From assembly GCF_001426585.1 (NCBI RefSeq), contig NZ_LMEI01000012.1, positions 586,056 through 650,055 of the forward strand: a stretch of DNA of 64,000 bases, written 5' to 3'. Of this stretch, positions 15,445-23,856 are shown in pieces (positions within the stretch are counted from its first letter, which is position 1; each line of letters starts with the position of its first letter). The stretch is from Streptomyces sp. Root431 (lineage in GTDB: Bacteria > Actinomycetota > Actinomycetes > Streptomycetales > Streptomycetaceae). Position numbers and translations under genes: made by a program. The notes under the pieces were generated by a model, which saw only the letters and a program-made list of their open reading frames with translations, had not been told where the DNA came from and did no database searches.

Positions 15445-16443
15445 ATGCACGCCATCCGCCTCCACGCTTTCGGACCCGCCGAGAACCTCACGTACGAGGA
15501 GACGACCGACCCCGTGCCGGCCCCCGACCAGGTCCGCATCCGCGTCGCGGCCGCCGGCGTGCACCTCCTGGACACCGCGCTGCGCCTCGGCCACACCGGC
15601 CCGTTCCCGGCCCCCGCCGAACTGCCCACGATCCCGGGCCGCGAGGTCGCCGGCACCGTCGACGCGCTCGGCGAGGGCGCCGACCCGTCCTGGCTCGGCA
15701 AGCGGGTCGTCGCCCACCTCGGCATGGCACCCGGCGGGTACGCGGAGTTCGCCGTCGCCGACGCCGCCCGCCTGCACGCCCTGCCCGAGCACCTCGGGGA
15801 GGCCGAGGCCGTCGCGATGATCGGCACCGGCCGCACGACCCTGGGCATCCTGCAGTTCACCGAGCTCGGCCCCGACTCGATCGCGATCGTCCCGGCCGCC
15901 GCGGGCGGCATCGGCACCCTGCTCGTCCAGTACGCGAAGAACGCCGGCGCGACCGTCATCGGCCTCGCCGGCGGCCCCGCGAAGGTCGCGCTCGTCGAGG
16001 CGAACGGCGCCGACCTCGCCGTCGACTACAAGCAGCCGGACTGGCCGGAGAAGGTCCGCGCCCACCTCGGCGAGCGCTCCGCGACCGTCGTCTTCGACTC
16101 GGTCGGCGGCGAGACCGGCCGCGCCGCAGTCGACCTCCTCGGCAAGGGCGGGCAGCACGTCGTGTTCGGCTGGTCCAGTGCGGGCCTGCACGACGGCGAG
16201 CCGCTGACGTTCACGCCGGAGGAACTCGCGGCGCGGGGCATCACCTCGGAGTCCGTCCTCGGCCCCGTCATGATCCGGAAGGCGGGCGGCGACGTCCGGA
16301 ACCTCGAACTCGCCGCCCTCGCCGCCGCGACCGACGGCACGCTCCGCCCGGCGGTCCACCGCTTCCCCCTGGCGGACGCGGCGGGGGCCCATCGCGCCCT
16401 GGAGAACCGGGGCACGACGGGCAAGGTGGTCCTGATCCCGTAG
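15445..16443 (+). CDS. zinc-independent quinone oxidoreductase (MDR superfamily), SoxR-regulated
   Basis: 332 residues starting MHAIRLHAFGPAENLTYEET. The GroES-like N-terminal half lacks the catalytic Zn Cys of alcohol dehydrogenases. The NADPH-binding half carries PAAAGGIGTLLVQYAKNAGA (AxxGxxG-type nucleotide fold, about residues 150-170) and VVFDSVGGETG. This is the NADPH:quinone reductase family. In S. coelicolor a SoxR regulon member (SCO4266, recalled) is such an enzyme, responding to redox-active pigments. AGGGGAA precedes the ATG. The SoxR-type promoter immediately upstream shows likely induction by redox-cycling compounds; soxR itself is not in the window. Confidence 0.9.
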   Translation: MHAIRLHAFGPAENLTYEETTDPVPAPDQVRIRVAAAGVHLLDTALRLGHTGPFPAPAELPTIPGREVAGTVDALGEGADPSWLGKRVVAHLGMAPGGYAEFAVADAARLHALPEHLGEAEAVAMIGTGRTTLGILQFTELGPDSIAIVPAAAGGIGTLLVQYAKNAGATVIGLAGGPAKVALVEANGADLAVDYKQPDWPEKVRAHLGERSATVVFDSVGGETGRAAVDLLGKGGQHVVFGWSSAGLHDGEPLTFTPEELAARGITSESVLGPVMIRKAGGDVRNLELAALAAATDGTLRPAVHRFPLADAAGAHRALENRGTTGKVVLIP

Positions 16444-16455
16444 AAGGTCCTCAGG

Positions 16456-16553
16456 TCCGGGGAGGACTCGGCGAGGGCCCGGGGAGGACTCGGCGAGGGC
16501 CCGGGGAGGACTCGGAAAAGGCCCGGGAGGACTCGGCGAAGGCCCGGGGAGGG
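16456..16553 (+). repeat. 22-bp tandem repeat (about five copies)
   Basis: GGAGGACTCGGCGAGGGCCC-type units start at about 16461, 16483, 16505, 16526 and 16548, the fourth one base short and slightly diverged. They fill the gap between two convergent genes. Confidence 0.85.
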
Positions 16554-16554
16554 C

Positions 16555-16884
16555 TCAGACGCCGATGACGTCCCAGGAGTGCGCCTTGAACTCCTTCTGG
16601 AAGTCGGCGTGGTCCTCCCACATCCGGGCGGCGGAGCGCAGCACGTCCCAGTTGTGCTCAAGGGCCTGGTCGACCACGGGCCGCAGCTCCGGCGCCGACT
16701 CCCGCTTCTCCACGAGCCCCTTGACCGCCGACGCGGCCTGCACCGTGTAGCGCAGGGCGCGCAGGGCCCGGGACGTGTCGTCCATCCCGAAGCCGTGGTC
16801 CTTCCCGTTGGCGGGGTCGAAGAGGGGCGTCAGACGCGCCTCGATGAAGTCGGTGATCCGCTGAAACCGCTGCTCGATATCCAT
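16555..16884 (-). CDS. hypothetical small helical protein
   Basis: 109 residues (MDIEQRFQRITDFIEARLTP) predicted mostly helical and soluble, with no Cys, signal peptide or recognisable catalytic motif. Features are SRALRALRYTVQAASAVKGL and LEHNWDVLRSAARMWEDHAD. It follows the GNAT gene in the same direction with a 9-bp gap, so it is probably co-transcribed. Its stop lies just past the 22-bp repeat array. I do not recognise the family. Confidence 0.6.
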   Translation of the reverse strand: MDIEQRFQRITDFIEARLTPLFDPANGKDHGFGMDDTSRALRALRYTVQAASAVKGLVEKRESAPELRPVVDQALEHNWDVLRSAARMWEDHADFQKEFKAHSWDVIGV

Positions 16885-16893
16885 GGCTCTTTC

Positions 16894-17391
16894 CTACAAC
16901 ACTTCCCGGACGGCCCCGGACCCGCCGCCGAGCTCGGCCAGCGCCCCGTCCGTGAGGCGGTAGACCGTCCACTCGTCCTGCGGGCGGGCGCCCAGGGACT
17001 CGTAGAAGTCGATCGACGGCTTGTTCCAGTTCAGTACGGACCACTCCAGGCGCTCGTAGCCGCGGTCCACGCAGATCCGGGCCAGCTCGCTCAGGAGGGC
17101 CTTGCCGTGGCCGCCGCCCCGCGCCTCGGGACGGACGTACAGGTCCTCCAGGTAGATGCCGTGGACTCCGCGCCAGGTCGAGAAGTTGAGGAACCAGAGC
17201 GCGAAGCCGACGACCTCGCCGGACTCGGTCTCCGCGATGTGGGCGAAGGCGGCGGGGCGGTCGCCGAAGAGGGCCTCGTGGAGCTGCTCCGGGGTCGTAC
17301 GGACCTCGTGGAGGGCCTTCTCGTACTCCGCGAGGTCGCGGATCATGGCGAAGACGACGGGGACATCGGCAGGGGTGGCGGTACGGATCAT
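16894..17391 (-). CDS. GNAT N-acetyltransferase, diamine/spermidine acetyltransferase-like
   Basis: 165 residues. MIRTATPADVPVVFAMIRDL opens the GNAT fold; IYLEDLYVRPEARGGGHGKA is the strand-loop that binds acetyl-CoA (RGGGHGKA); RLEWSVLNWNKPSIDFYESL is the acceptor-side motif. The EDLYV and NWNKPSIDFY stretches resemble the spermidine/diamine acetyltransferase branch, so polyamines or related amines are plausible substrates, though not proven. It probably forms an operon with the small helical protein downstream and lies 19 bp after the kinase-like gene. Confidence 0.82.
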   Translation of the reverse strand: MIRTATPADVPVVFAMIRDLAEYEKALHEVRTTPEQLHEALFGDRPAAFAHIAETESGEVVGFALWFLNFSTWRGVHGIYLEDLYVRPEARGGGHGKALLSELARICVDRGYERLEWSVLNWNKPSIDFYESLGARPQDEWTVYRLTDGALAELGGGSGAVREVL

Positions 17392-17410
17392 GGGGCCAGC
17401 CTGCCCCGGA

Positions 17411-18304
17411 TCACGCCCTCCTGGCCAACAGGATTCGCGCGAGCGCGACCTGCTCGGCGTCCAGCGCCGGCTCTCCGTCCTCGACGTCCCAGAGTCCGTT
17501 CTGCAGGACCCGGCCGAGCGTCCACGCCACCGCACGCCGCCGGTCGCCGACGACCTCGGCGAGGAGGTCGAACCGCCACAGTAGCTCGTCGGGGTCGGGG
17601 TCGAAGCGGTCCGTCAGCGCGGGCAGCAGGTCGAAGCCGGGGTCCCCGGCGAGCGGCTTGGGGTCGATGGCCAGCCAGGGCTCCCGCTCCGCCGCGAGCA
17701 CGTTGTTCAGGTGCAGGTCCCAGTGGAGCAGCCGGTCACCGGGCTCGCCCGCCACCTCCCGTACGGCCGCGGCGCAGTCCCGCAGGACGGCCGCGTCCGC
17801 AGCGGAGAGCCGGGCGGCCGCCTCCGGTACGTCCGCCAGCATCGCGGCGGCGATGTCGCCGAGGGTCCGCAGTCCCGGGGGCGCCGGGACCGCCACGAGC
17901 CGGGCGAGCAGCCCCGCCACGATCCGCAGGGCCTCCCGGGTGTCCGCGACCGAGGACAGCGGCCGGGCGGCGTCGAGCCACTCCAGGAGCATGGTCCCGG
18001 TCCCGGCGTCGTGCTCGACCAGCCGCACCGCACCGGCCCCGTCCCACACCCGCAGCCCGACGGGCTCCCCCTCGGACTCGTCGTCGAGGAGCTGCATCTT
18101 CAGCGCGGCACGGCCGCCGTCCGCGACCCGCTCCACGGGCAGCACGAGCGAGGCGACCCCGTACATCGAGGGCCCGGTGACCCGCAGCCCCCACCGGCCG
18201 AGGAACTCCTCGGCCAGCACGGGCAGCCCGGCGACGAACGCCCGCCCCGCCTCTCCGTTGTACTTGGCCTGCGACCGCGCGAGTTCCTCGGGTACGTGAA
18301 TCAC
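17411..18304 (-). CDS. aminoglycoside/hydroxyurea phosphotransferase family kinase
   Basis: 297 residues of the APH(6)/hydroxyurea kinase type. The catalytic loop is LLHWDLHLNNVLAAEREPWL (HxDxxxxN, about residues 190-210), followed by IDPKPLAGDPGFDLLP, where the metal-binding DPK and GDPGFDLL are hallmarks of streptomycin 6-kinase relatives. It could phosphorylate a drug hydroxyl or an endogenous small molecule; no cluster suggests which. GTG 18304 (VIHVPEEL) is the first codon matching the family. The gene runs in the same direction as the Dsb-like gene 10 bp upstream. Confidence 0.85.
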   Translation of the reverse strand: MIHVPEELARSQAKYNGEAGRAFVAGLPVLAEEFLGRWGLRVTGPSMYGVASLVLPVERVADGGRAALKMQLLDDESEGEPVGLRVWDGAGAVRLVEHDAGTGTMLLEWLDAARPLSSVADTREALRIVAGLLARLVAVPAPPGLRTLGDIAAAMLADVPEAAARLSAADAAVLRDCAAAVREVAGEPGDRLLHWDLHLNNVLAAEREPWLAIDPKPLAGDPGFDLLPALTDRFDPDPDELLWRFDLLAEVVGDRRRAVAWTLGRVLQNGLWDVEDGEPALDAEQVALARILLARRA

Positions 18305-18314
18305 GCACCCGACC

Positions 18315-19079
18315 TTAGACACCGGCGTCGCGCAGCGCCTTCGAGAATGCGGCGGCGTCGTACAGCGCGTCCCCGCCGGGCAGCGCGGTCCCGTCGACGA
18401 GCACGGTGGGCGTACCGCCGACGCCGGAGGCCTCGAAGGCCTTCTGCGAGTCGGCGACCCACGACCGGTACGACTCGTCCCGCACGGCCCGGTCGAAGGA
18501 GGGCGACCGCAACCCCTCGACCTGATCGGCGATCCGCAGGAGATGGTCGACGGAGAACCCGCCCTCGGCACCCCCGGAGGGCTGGGAGGCGAACAAGGCA
18601 GCCTGATACTCGGCAAACTTCCCACCCTCGACCCCGTCCCCGGCATCCCCGCCATCCCCGGCGTCCACGCCATCCCCGGCGTCCACGGCGGCGCGCAGGG
18701 CGTTGGCCGCACGAGCGGAGGCGGTCCCGCCGGTCCGGGCGTCGAGGAAGGAGGCGACGACGTACTCGACGCGCAGGTTCCCCGCGGCGGCCTCGTCGGC
18801 GAGAACCGTCCCGGCACTCGCCTCGAACTTCGCGCAGTAGCTGCACCGGGGATCGACGTACACGGTGACGGTATGGGGAGCGGCCGGCCGGCCGACGACG
18901 ATCTTCGCACCGTCCACGGCCGCGGGAAGCGTGGCGAGCACCTCGGCGTGCTCGCCGGGAGCGGCGGTCACGGCCGCCGCGACGGGCGTGCGCGCCTCCG
19001 AACACCCCACCGCCACAAGCCCGATGAGGCCGACGGCGACAGCGGCGGCGACAGCGCGCCGGGTCCTGCGGACGACCAT
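18315..19079 (-). CDS. DsbA/thioredoxin-like lipoprotein
   Basis: 254 residues with a lipoprotein signal ending VAVGC (Cys26), so the protein is tethered outside the cell. A thioredoxin-fold DsbA-like domain follows: VYVDPRCSYCAKFEASAG has the CSYC redox pair at 79 and 82, and the cis-Pro loop is GVGGTPTVLVDG near the C terminus. It likely oxidises or isomerises disulfides in exported proteins. Between the two halves an Asp-Ala-Gly repeat (VDAGDGVDAGDGGDAGDG) arises from short tandem DNA repeats around 18645-18695. GGAAGGG lies 6 nt before ATG 19079. The longer upstream frame is not homologous. Confidence 0.87.
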   Translation of the reverse strand: MVVRRTRRAVAAAVAVGLIGLVAVGCSEARTPVAAAVTAAPGEHAEVLATLPAAVDGAKIVVGRPAAPHTVTVYVDPRCSYCAKFEASAGTVLADEAAAGNLRVEYVVASFLDARTGGTASARAANALRAAVDAGDGVDAGDGGDAGDGVEGGKFAEYQAALFASQPSGGAEGGFSVDHLLRIADQVEGLRSPSFDRAVRDESYRSWVADSQKAFEASGVGGTPTVLVDGTALPGGDALYDAAAFSKALRDAGV

Positions 19080-19263
19080 GGGAAAGCCCTTCCGGAGCAA
19101 CGAAATCCGCACGGATGCGACGCGGAGTACGCACCGGATCCACTCCCCCGAACCTAGGCCGGGCACGGCCCGGAAACCGCCGCCACAAGACCCGTATCCA
19201 CAGGCCCAAGGCCCCGGGTAACGTCCCGCCCACGCACCCGGCAGACGGACTGAGGAACGACAC

Positions 19264-20655
19264 ATGAGTACGGTCAACGGCGGCATCTCGTTCTGGTACG
19301 GGCAGGAGGGCGCCCCCGAGCCCCGCGAACCGCTCCCCGGCGACACCACGGCCGACGTCTGCATCGTCGGCGGCGGCTACACCGGCCTGTGGACCGCCTA
19401 CTACCTCAAGAAGGCCGTCCCCTTCCTCAACATCACCGTCCTCGAAGCCAAGTTCTGCGGCTACGGCGCCTCCGGGCGCAACGGCGGCTGGCTCTACAAC
19501 GGCATCGCCGGGCGCGCCCGCTACGCCAAGCTCCACGGCCACGAGGCGGCCGTCCGCCTCCAGCAGGCCATGAACGCCACCGTCGAGGAGGTCCTCGACG
19601 TCTGCGAGACGGAGAAGATCGAAGCGGACCAGCACCGCGGCGGCGTCCTCGAAGTGGCGCTGTCCCCGGCCCAGCTGTCCCGCCTGAAGGAGTTCCACTC
19701 CACCGAGCTCGGCTTCGGCGAAACGGACCGCGAGCTGTACGGCGCCCGCGCGACGGCCGCACGGATCCGCGTCACCGGAGCCGTCGGCTCGTCGTGGACA
19801 CCGCACGGCGCCCGCCTCCACCCGGTGAAGCTGGTCAAGGGCCTCGCGGCGGCCGTAGAGGCCCTCGGCGTCACGATCCACGAGTCGACCCCGGTCACGG
19901 AGATCAAGCCGAAGCACGCGATCACCCCGTACGGCACGGTCCGCGCCCCGTACGTCCTGCGCTGCACCGAGGGCTTCACGGCCTCCCTCGCGGGCCAGCG
20001 CCGCACCTGGCTCCCGATGAACTCCTCGATGATCGCGACCGAGCCGCTCACCGACGCCCAGTGGGAGTCCATCGGCTGGGAGGGCCGCGAGACCCTCGGC
20101 GACATGGCGCACGCCTACATGTACGCGCAGCGCACGGCGGACGGCCGCATCGCGCTGGGCGGCCGGGGCGTCCCGTACCGCTACGCCTCGAAGACCGACA
20201 ACGACGGCCGCACCCAGCCCCAGACGATCGAGGCCCTCCGCGAGATCCTCGTCCGCTTCTTCCCGCAGCTCGCCGGCGTCGGCATCGACCACGCCTGGTC
20301 CGGAGTCCTGGGCGTCCCCCGCGACTGGTGCGCCACGGTCACCCTCGACCGCTCGACGGGCCTGGGCTGGGCGGGAGGCTACGTCGGCTCCGGCGTCGCC
20401 ACCGCCAACCTGGCGGCCCGCACCCTCCGCGACCTGATCCAGCAGGACTCGGGCCAGTCGGGCCCCACGGACCTCACCGCACTGCCCTGGGTGAACCACA
20501 AGGTCCGCAAGTGGGAACCGGAGCCGCTGCGCTGGCTCGCGGTCCAGACGATGTACGCGGCCTTCCGGGGCGCGGACCGCCGCGAACTCACGGGCCACAG
20601 CGCGGAGACGGACAGGGTGGCGACGCTGGCGGACAAGGTGGCGGGCCGGCACTGA
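19264..20655 (+). CDS. FAD-dependent oxidoreductase of the DAO/PuuB-like family
   Basis: 463 residues. It has TADVCIVGGGYTGLWTAYYL (GxGxxG, about 28-47) and GYGASGRNGGWLYNGIAGR, the ASGRNGG signature of gamma-glutamylputrescine oxidase-like flavoenzymes. GLGWAGGYVGSGVATANLAA is the C-terminal FAD-binding stretch. Such enzymes oxidise amines or amino acids with release of H2O2. There is no polyamine pathway gene next to it, though an SSAT-like acetyltransferase lies 2 kb away. ATG 19264 is preceded by GAGGAAC. It converges with the Mrr-TerD gene across a hairpin. Confidence 0.87.
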   Translation: MSTVNGGISFWYGQEGAPEPREPLPGDTTADVCIVGGGYTGLWTAYYLKKAVPFLNITVLEAKFCGYGASGRNGGWLYNGIAGRARYAKLHGHEAAVRLQQAMNATVEEVLDVCETEKIEADQHRGGVLEVALSPAQLSRLKEFHSTELGFGETDRELYGARATAARIRVTGAVGSSWTPHGARLHPVKLVKGLAAAVEALGVTIHESTPVTEIKPKHAITPYGTVRAPYVLRCTEGFTASLAGQRRTWLPMNSSMIATEPLTDAQWESIGWEGRETLGDMAHAYMYAQRTADGRIALGGRGVPYRYASKTDNDGRTQPQTIEALREILVRFFPQLAGVGIDHAWSGVLGVPRDWCATVTLDRSTGLGWAGGYVGSGVATANLAARTLRDLIQQDSGQSGPTDLTALPWVNHKVRKWEPEPLRWLAVQTMYAAFRGADRRELTGHSAETDRVATLADKVAGRH

Positions 20656-20662
20656 GGGCGGA

Positions 20663-20693
20663 CGGCCCGGACGGCGACAAACCGCCCGGGCCG
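20663..20693. terminator. bidirectional hairpin between convergent genes
   Basis: CGGCCCGG (20663-20670) and CCGGGCCG (20686-20693) pair around a 15-nt loop that can pair further internally. It sits between the stops of the DAO-type gene and the Mrr-TerD gene. Confidence 0.6.
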
Positions 20694-20706
20694 CCAACAG
20701 CCCCAC

Positions 20707-22767
20707 TCACTCCACTTCGATACCGAAGTCCCCGACCAGCTCCTCAAGGCCGCCCCGGTACCCCTTCCCGCCGAGGACGAAGTCCCAGTTGCCGCCGGAG
20801 CGCCGCCGGAACGATCCGAGGACGAGCGCCGTCTCCCCGGGCCGGCCGTCGGACACCTCAAGGCGGTCGAGCTCGACCCCGGAGTCGTCCCGCAGCCGGA
20901 TCCCGGCGTCGGCGAACCCGCCGAGATCGGCGTCGGGGTTCACCTCGGGATCCACAGCGGCGACCAGCACGAGCCGGTCGGCTCGGGTGGGCAGCGCGTC
21001 GAAACCGACGCGTACGGCCGCCCGGTCGCCGGGGGCGGCGGCGACCATCGCGACGGAACCGTCGGGCGTGGCCGGGTTGTTGAAGAAGACGAACCATTCG
21101 TCGCCGAGTACGCGGTTGCCGGCACACACCAGGGCGCACACGTCGAGGCCGACGGACCCGGACCACACCATGCCGAGCAGATTGAAGTCGTCGTCGGCCT
21201 CGGCGGTAGCGCTCCCCACAGGCCCGTCGGAGACGGGCGGCGGCGCGACCTCCCCCGACCCCAACCGCCCCCGCAACCCGTGCTGATGAAGCAGATCGAC
21301 GAGCTCGGTCCCGGAGATCAGCGTCAACGGCTTGCCGTTGGCGAAGGCGTAGGACCCGGGCCCGAACTTCGAGGTCGTGACGAGGACGCCCTTGTTGGCG
21401 CCGGCGTCCTGCACGGTCCCGTACAGGTCGCGCACGGCGGTCGGCGGGACGGTGTTCCGGTACCGCTTGACCTGCACGACGATCGAGCCGCCGCTGATCG
21501 GATCGGAATCCAGCGCCTCGACGTCCACGCCGCCGTCGTTGGAGCGGCGCGTGGTGACGGCCTGGAGCCCGCGGGCGCGGAACAGCTCGGCGACGAGCCC
21601 CTCGAAGGCGATGGGATCCATCGCCAGCAGGTCGGGTTCCTCCCCGTCGCCCTGCACGACGACGTCGGACCCGACCTGGTCCGGCGTGCGCAGCGGGGCG
21701 ACGGCGACCCGCTCCTCGGGCTTGGTGGACAGCCGCCCGGCGAGGGCCCCGGTCAGACACTCCACGGCCCCGACGAGCTGCAGGTTCAGCCGGTCGAAGT
21801 CCTGCCGCCGCACGACGACGGACGCGACGCAGACGCGCCCGGCAAGCCCGGTGGCGGGATCGACACCGCCCACGTACCCGTTGAGGGCGACGCTCTCCAG
21901 CACCCCGCCGACATCGGCGGAGAACAACTCCCGCACGGCGAGCAGGACGCTCTGCGCGAGCACGTCCCGATAGAGGGCGCGCCGCTGCGTCACAGGCCGG
22001 GGCACTTCCTTCTCCTGGTCGGTGCTCGGCAGGTACTTGACGCCCTTGGCGGCCGGCACGACCTCGTACCCGGGCAGGTCCCAATCGAGAACGAACGTCC
22101 GGCCCGCGCGGTCGTAGGCGGCGGCCACCTCGCGAGGGAAGCCCTCCGGCCAGGAGGTGGAGGCAAAGAGCACGGCGGAGAAGAAGTCGACGACGGTGGA
22201 GGGCTCACCGGCCCTCAAGGCGTCAGCGGTCCCGGCAATCCCGTCGTTGTGCCGCCGGATCTCCTCGATCCGCCCCGCAGCCCAGGATTCGTACTCCCGC
22301 CGATAGGCGGCGAGTTGCTCAAGCCGCCGAGCCTCGGCGGCCTGCGCCGCGTACCAGTCCCGCTCGAACCGCGCCCGCCCGCCGCGCTCCTGGTAGTACC
22401 GCTGGTCCGGCATGGCGACGGGCACACCCAACGCACCCGGGGCGAAAGGCTCGATGTCCTCGCTCCGCCGCAACCCCGCCACGTCGAAGGCGGGAGCCCG
22501 GCACCCCAGGACGAGCAGCCCCTGAAGCTGAGCGACCCGCGCGTCCAGCTCATGGGTCCGCCGCAGGGCGTCCTCGTCCCGATGCCGCCGATAGGCGGCC
22601 CGCTGCTCCTTCTGCATCCGGGCGACATCCCGCTCGTGCGCCCGCTGCGCCCCCTCCGCCTCTCTCCGCTGCCGCAGCACCGCCTGCTGCTGCCCTTCCC
22701 GCTCCCTCTGCGCAATCCGCTGCTGCTCGGCCCAGATCCCGATCAGCCCACCGGAACGCCGCCCCAT
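20707..22767 (-). CDS. Mrr-like restriction endonuclease fused to a C-terminal TerD domain
   Basis: 686 residues in three parts. Residues 12-90 and again about 135-185 are Arg/Glu/Gln-rich and likely coiled-coil. Residues 385-495 are an Mrr-type PD-(D/E)XK nuclease: FEGLVAELFRARGL, GGVDVEA with Asp415, and IVVQVKRY with Gln432 and Lys434. Residues 526-686 are a TerD domain (FNLLGMVWSGSVGLDVCALV, FVFFNNPATPD, GFDALPTRADRLVLV, GKGYRGGLEELVGDFGIEV). The middle (about 190-380) has no motif I recognise. No partner methylase is adjacent. ATG 22767 has GGGGAGGGG before it. A calcium- or stress-sensing TerD module steering a DNase is inferred from architecture; related combinations have been predicted computationally in Ter systems. 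Confidence 0.85.
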   Translation of the reverse strand: MGRRSGGLIGIWAEQQRIAQREREGQQQAVLRQRREAEGAQRAHERDVARMQKEQRAAYRRHRDEDALRRTHELDARVAQLQGLLVLGCRAPAFDVAGLRRSEDIEPFAPGALGVPVAMPDQRYYQERGGRARFERDWYAAQAAEARRLEQLAAYRREYESWAAGRIEEIRRHNDGIAGTADALRAGEPSTVVDFFSAVLFASTSWPEGFPREVAAAYDRAGRTFVLDWDLPGYEVVPAAKGVKYLPSTDQEKEVPRPVTQRRALYRDVLAQSVLLAVRELFSADVGGVLESVALNGYVGGVDPATGLAGRVCVASVVVRRQDFDRLNLQLVGAVECLTGALAGRLSTKPEERVAVAPLRTPDQVGSDVVVQGDGEEPDLLAMDPIAFEGLVAELFRARGLQAVTTRRSNDGGVDVEALDSDPISGGSIVVQVKRYRNTVPPTAVRDLYGTVQDAGANKGVLVTTSKFGPGSYAFANGKPLTLISGTELVDLLHQHGLRGRLGSGEVAPPPVSDGPVGSATAEADDDFNLLGMVWSGSVGLDVCALVCAGNRVLGDEWFVFFNNPATPDGSVAMVAAAPGDRAAVRVGFDALPTRADRLVLVAAVDPEVNPDADLGGFADAGIRLRDDSGVELDRLEVSDGRPGETALVLGSFRRRSGGNWDFVLGGKGYRGGLEELVGDFGIEVE

Positions 22768-23027
22768 CCGCACCCCTCCCCGAACGCCACCAGTACGCCC
22801 CCCGTAACGCACAAGTGTCCCGGACGACGCCGGCCGGGCGACACGGAAACGACAACACCCCGCAGGCGCAGAGCCTCGCGAACACCTGCCTCAGGGTCTG
22901 CCGAGGCCGTGACGTCGGCGAAGCTCGCCGAGCCTCGATCAACATCGGTGGGAGGTCTTCGCATCACCCCTGGCGCCTCCTGCCAGGACGGCGCTCTCTG
23001 TCGTAGGCGCCTGACAGGATCGCGCAC

Positions 23028-23576
23028 GTGACAGCCATCGAAGATCTCGTTCCCCGCGTAGCGGCGAAGGCCAAGGCCGCTACTACGGACTTGCCTCCCA
23101 CCGCCGGCGCTGAGGAAGTGGCCAGGGCAGAGACAGTTCTCGGCTTCGCACTCCCGCCCCTGCTGGCGAGCCTGTATCGGGAGGTGGCCAACGGTGGCTA
23201 CGGCCCCGATTACCAGCTTCTTCCGCTGGTGGGGCCAGGGCGTACGGCACTGAGCGAGTACCAGTCCGAACGATCCGCCTCAGCCGAGGGAGAGACGCCG
23301 TACTGGCCGGCAGGCGTGCTGCCGATCCTCGACTGGGGCTGTGGCATGTACGCCGCGGTGGACTGTCTCAGCGAGACCGCCACGGTCCTCCTCTTCGAGC
23401 CGAACGCCATGACGGACGACGGAGCCGCCGCCTGGTTCGTCGACGCCGGGAGCCTGGCCGAGTGGCTCGAAACCTGGCTTGCCGGAACAGGGTGGTACCG
23501 CGAAGACGCCGATGAGTACGAAGACGTGGCAGAGCCGACCCCATGGGAAATGGCCGCCTCCCGGATCGCGGAGTGA
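23028..23576 (+). CDS. SMI1/KNR4 (SUKH) family protein
   Basis: 182 residues with the SUKH core: AEEVARAETVLGFALPPLLASLYREVANGGYG split over about 28-59, then WPAGVLPILDWGCGMYAAVD and a C-terminal AWFVDAGSLAEWLETWLAG. SUKH proteins often serve as immunity proteins to polymorphic toxins and as stand-alone paralogues that broaden immunity. No toxin gene lies next to it. GTG 23028 is used. Its GC content looks lower than that of its neighbours, and the gene sits 96 bp from the 3' end of tRNA-Thr and diverges from the Mrr-TerD gene, consistent with an acquired accessory gene. Confidence 0.82.
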   Translation: MTAIEDLVPRVAAKAKAATTDLPPTAGAEEVARAETVLGFALPPLLASLYREVANGGYGPDYQLLPLVGPGRTALSEYQSERSASAEGETPYWPAGVLPILDWGCGMYAAVDCLSETATVLLFEPNAMTDDGAAAWFVDAGSLAEWLETWLAGTGWYREDADEYEDVAEPTPWEMAASRIAE

Positions 23577-23626
23577 GTGAACGAACCGCGGCCGACCGTC
23601 GCCGTCGATGTCACCCGTAGATGCCA

Positions 23627-23658
23627 AAGACCCCCAACCAAGATCGGTTGGGGGTCTT
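23627..23658. terminator. bidirectional terminator between SMI1 gene and tRNA-Thr
   Basis: AAGACCCCCAACC and its exact complement form a 13-bp stem with a 6-nt loop. It can serve both the SMI1-like gene (+) and the tRNA gene (-). Confidence 0.8.
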
Positions 23659-23671
23659 CGCGTTTCCTACC

Positions 23672-23748
23672 TGGAGCCCCCTGTCGGGTTCGAACCGACG
23701 ACCCCCGCTTTACAAGAGCGGTGCTCTGGCCAGCTGAGCTAAGGAGGC
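23672..23748 (-). tRNA. tRNA-Thr (anticodon TGT), CCA encoded
   Basis: On the minus strand the acceptor 5' strand GCCTCCT pairs with AGGGGGC near the 3' end (one T-G pair), followed by discriminator T and an encoded CCA (23674-23672). The anticodon loop is CTTGTAA with anticodon TGT, read on threonine ACA/ACG codons. The T arm GTCGGTTCGAACCCGAC is canonical. Total 77 nt with CCA. Its 3' end faces the SMI1/Mrr-TerD segment, the usual side for integrations, but I find no duplicated 3' end. Confidence 0.97.
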
Positions 23749-23856
23749 AGCGAGTGCAGTGTAACCAACCGCGCCCGGGCAGTGGCCGGAAATCTTGCGG
23801 CCTCGAGATGCTGACAGATCGGGCACGGCCAGGTAGCGTCACTTGCGGTTCACCCA

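Noticed and set aside
16456..16553. CRISPR-like array
   Set aside because: The 22-bp units are head-to-tail with no unique spacers and there are no cas genes. The same applies to arrays at 6173, 9461, 12854, 40221, 52610 and 63400.
23672..23748. Integrated element with att site at tRNA-Thr
   Set aside because: No integrase gene and no second copy of the tRNA 3' end were found in the adjacent segment.
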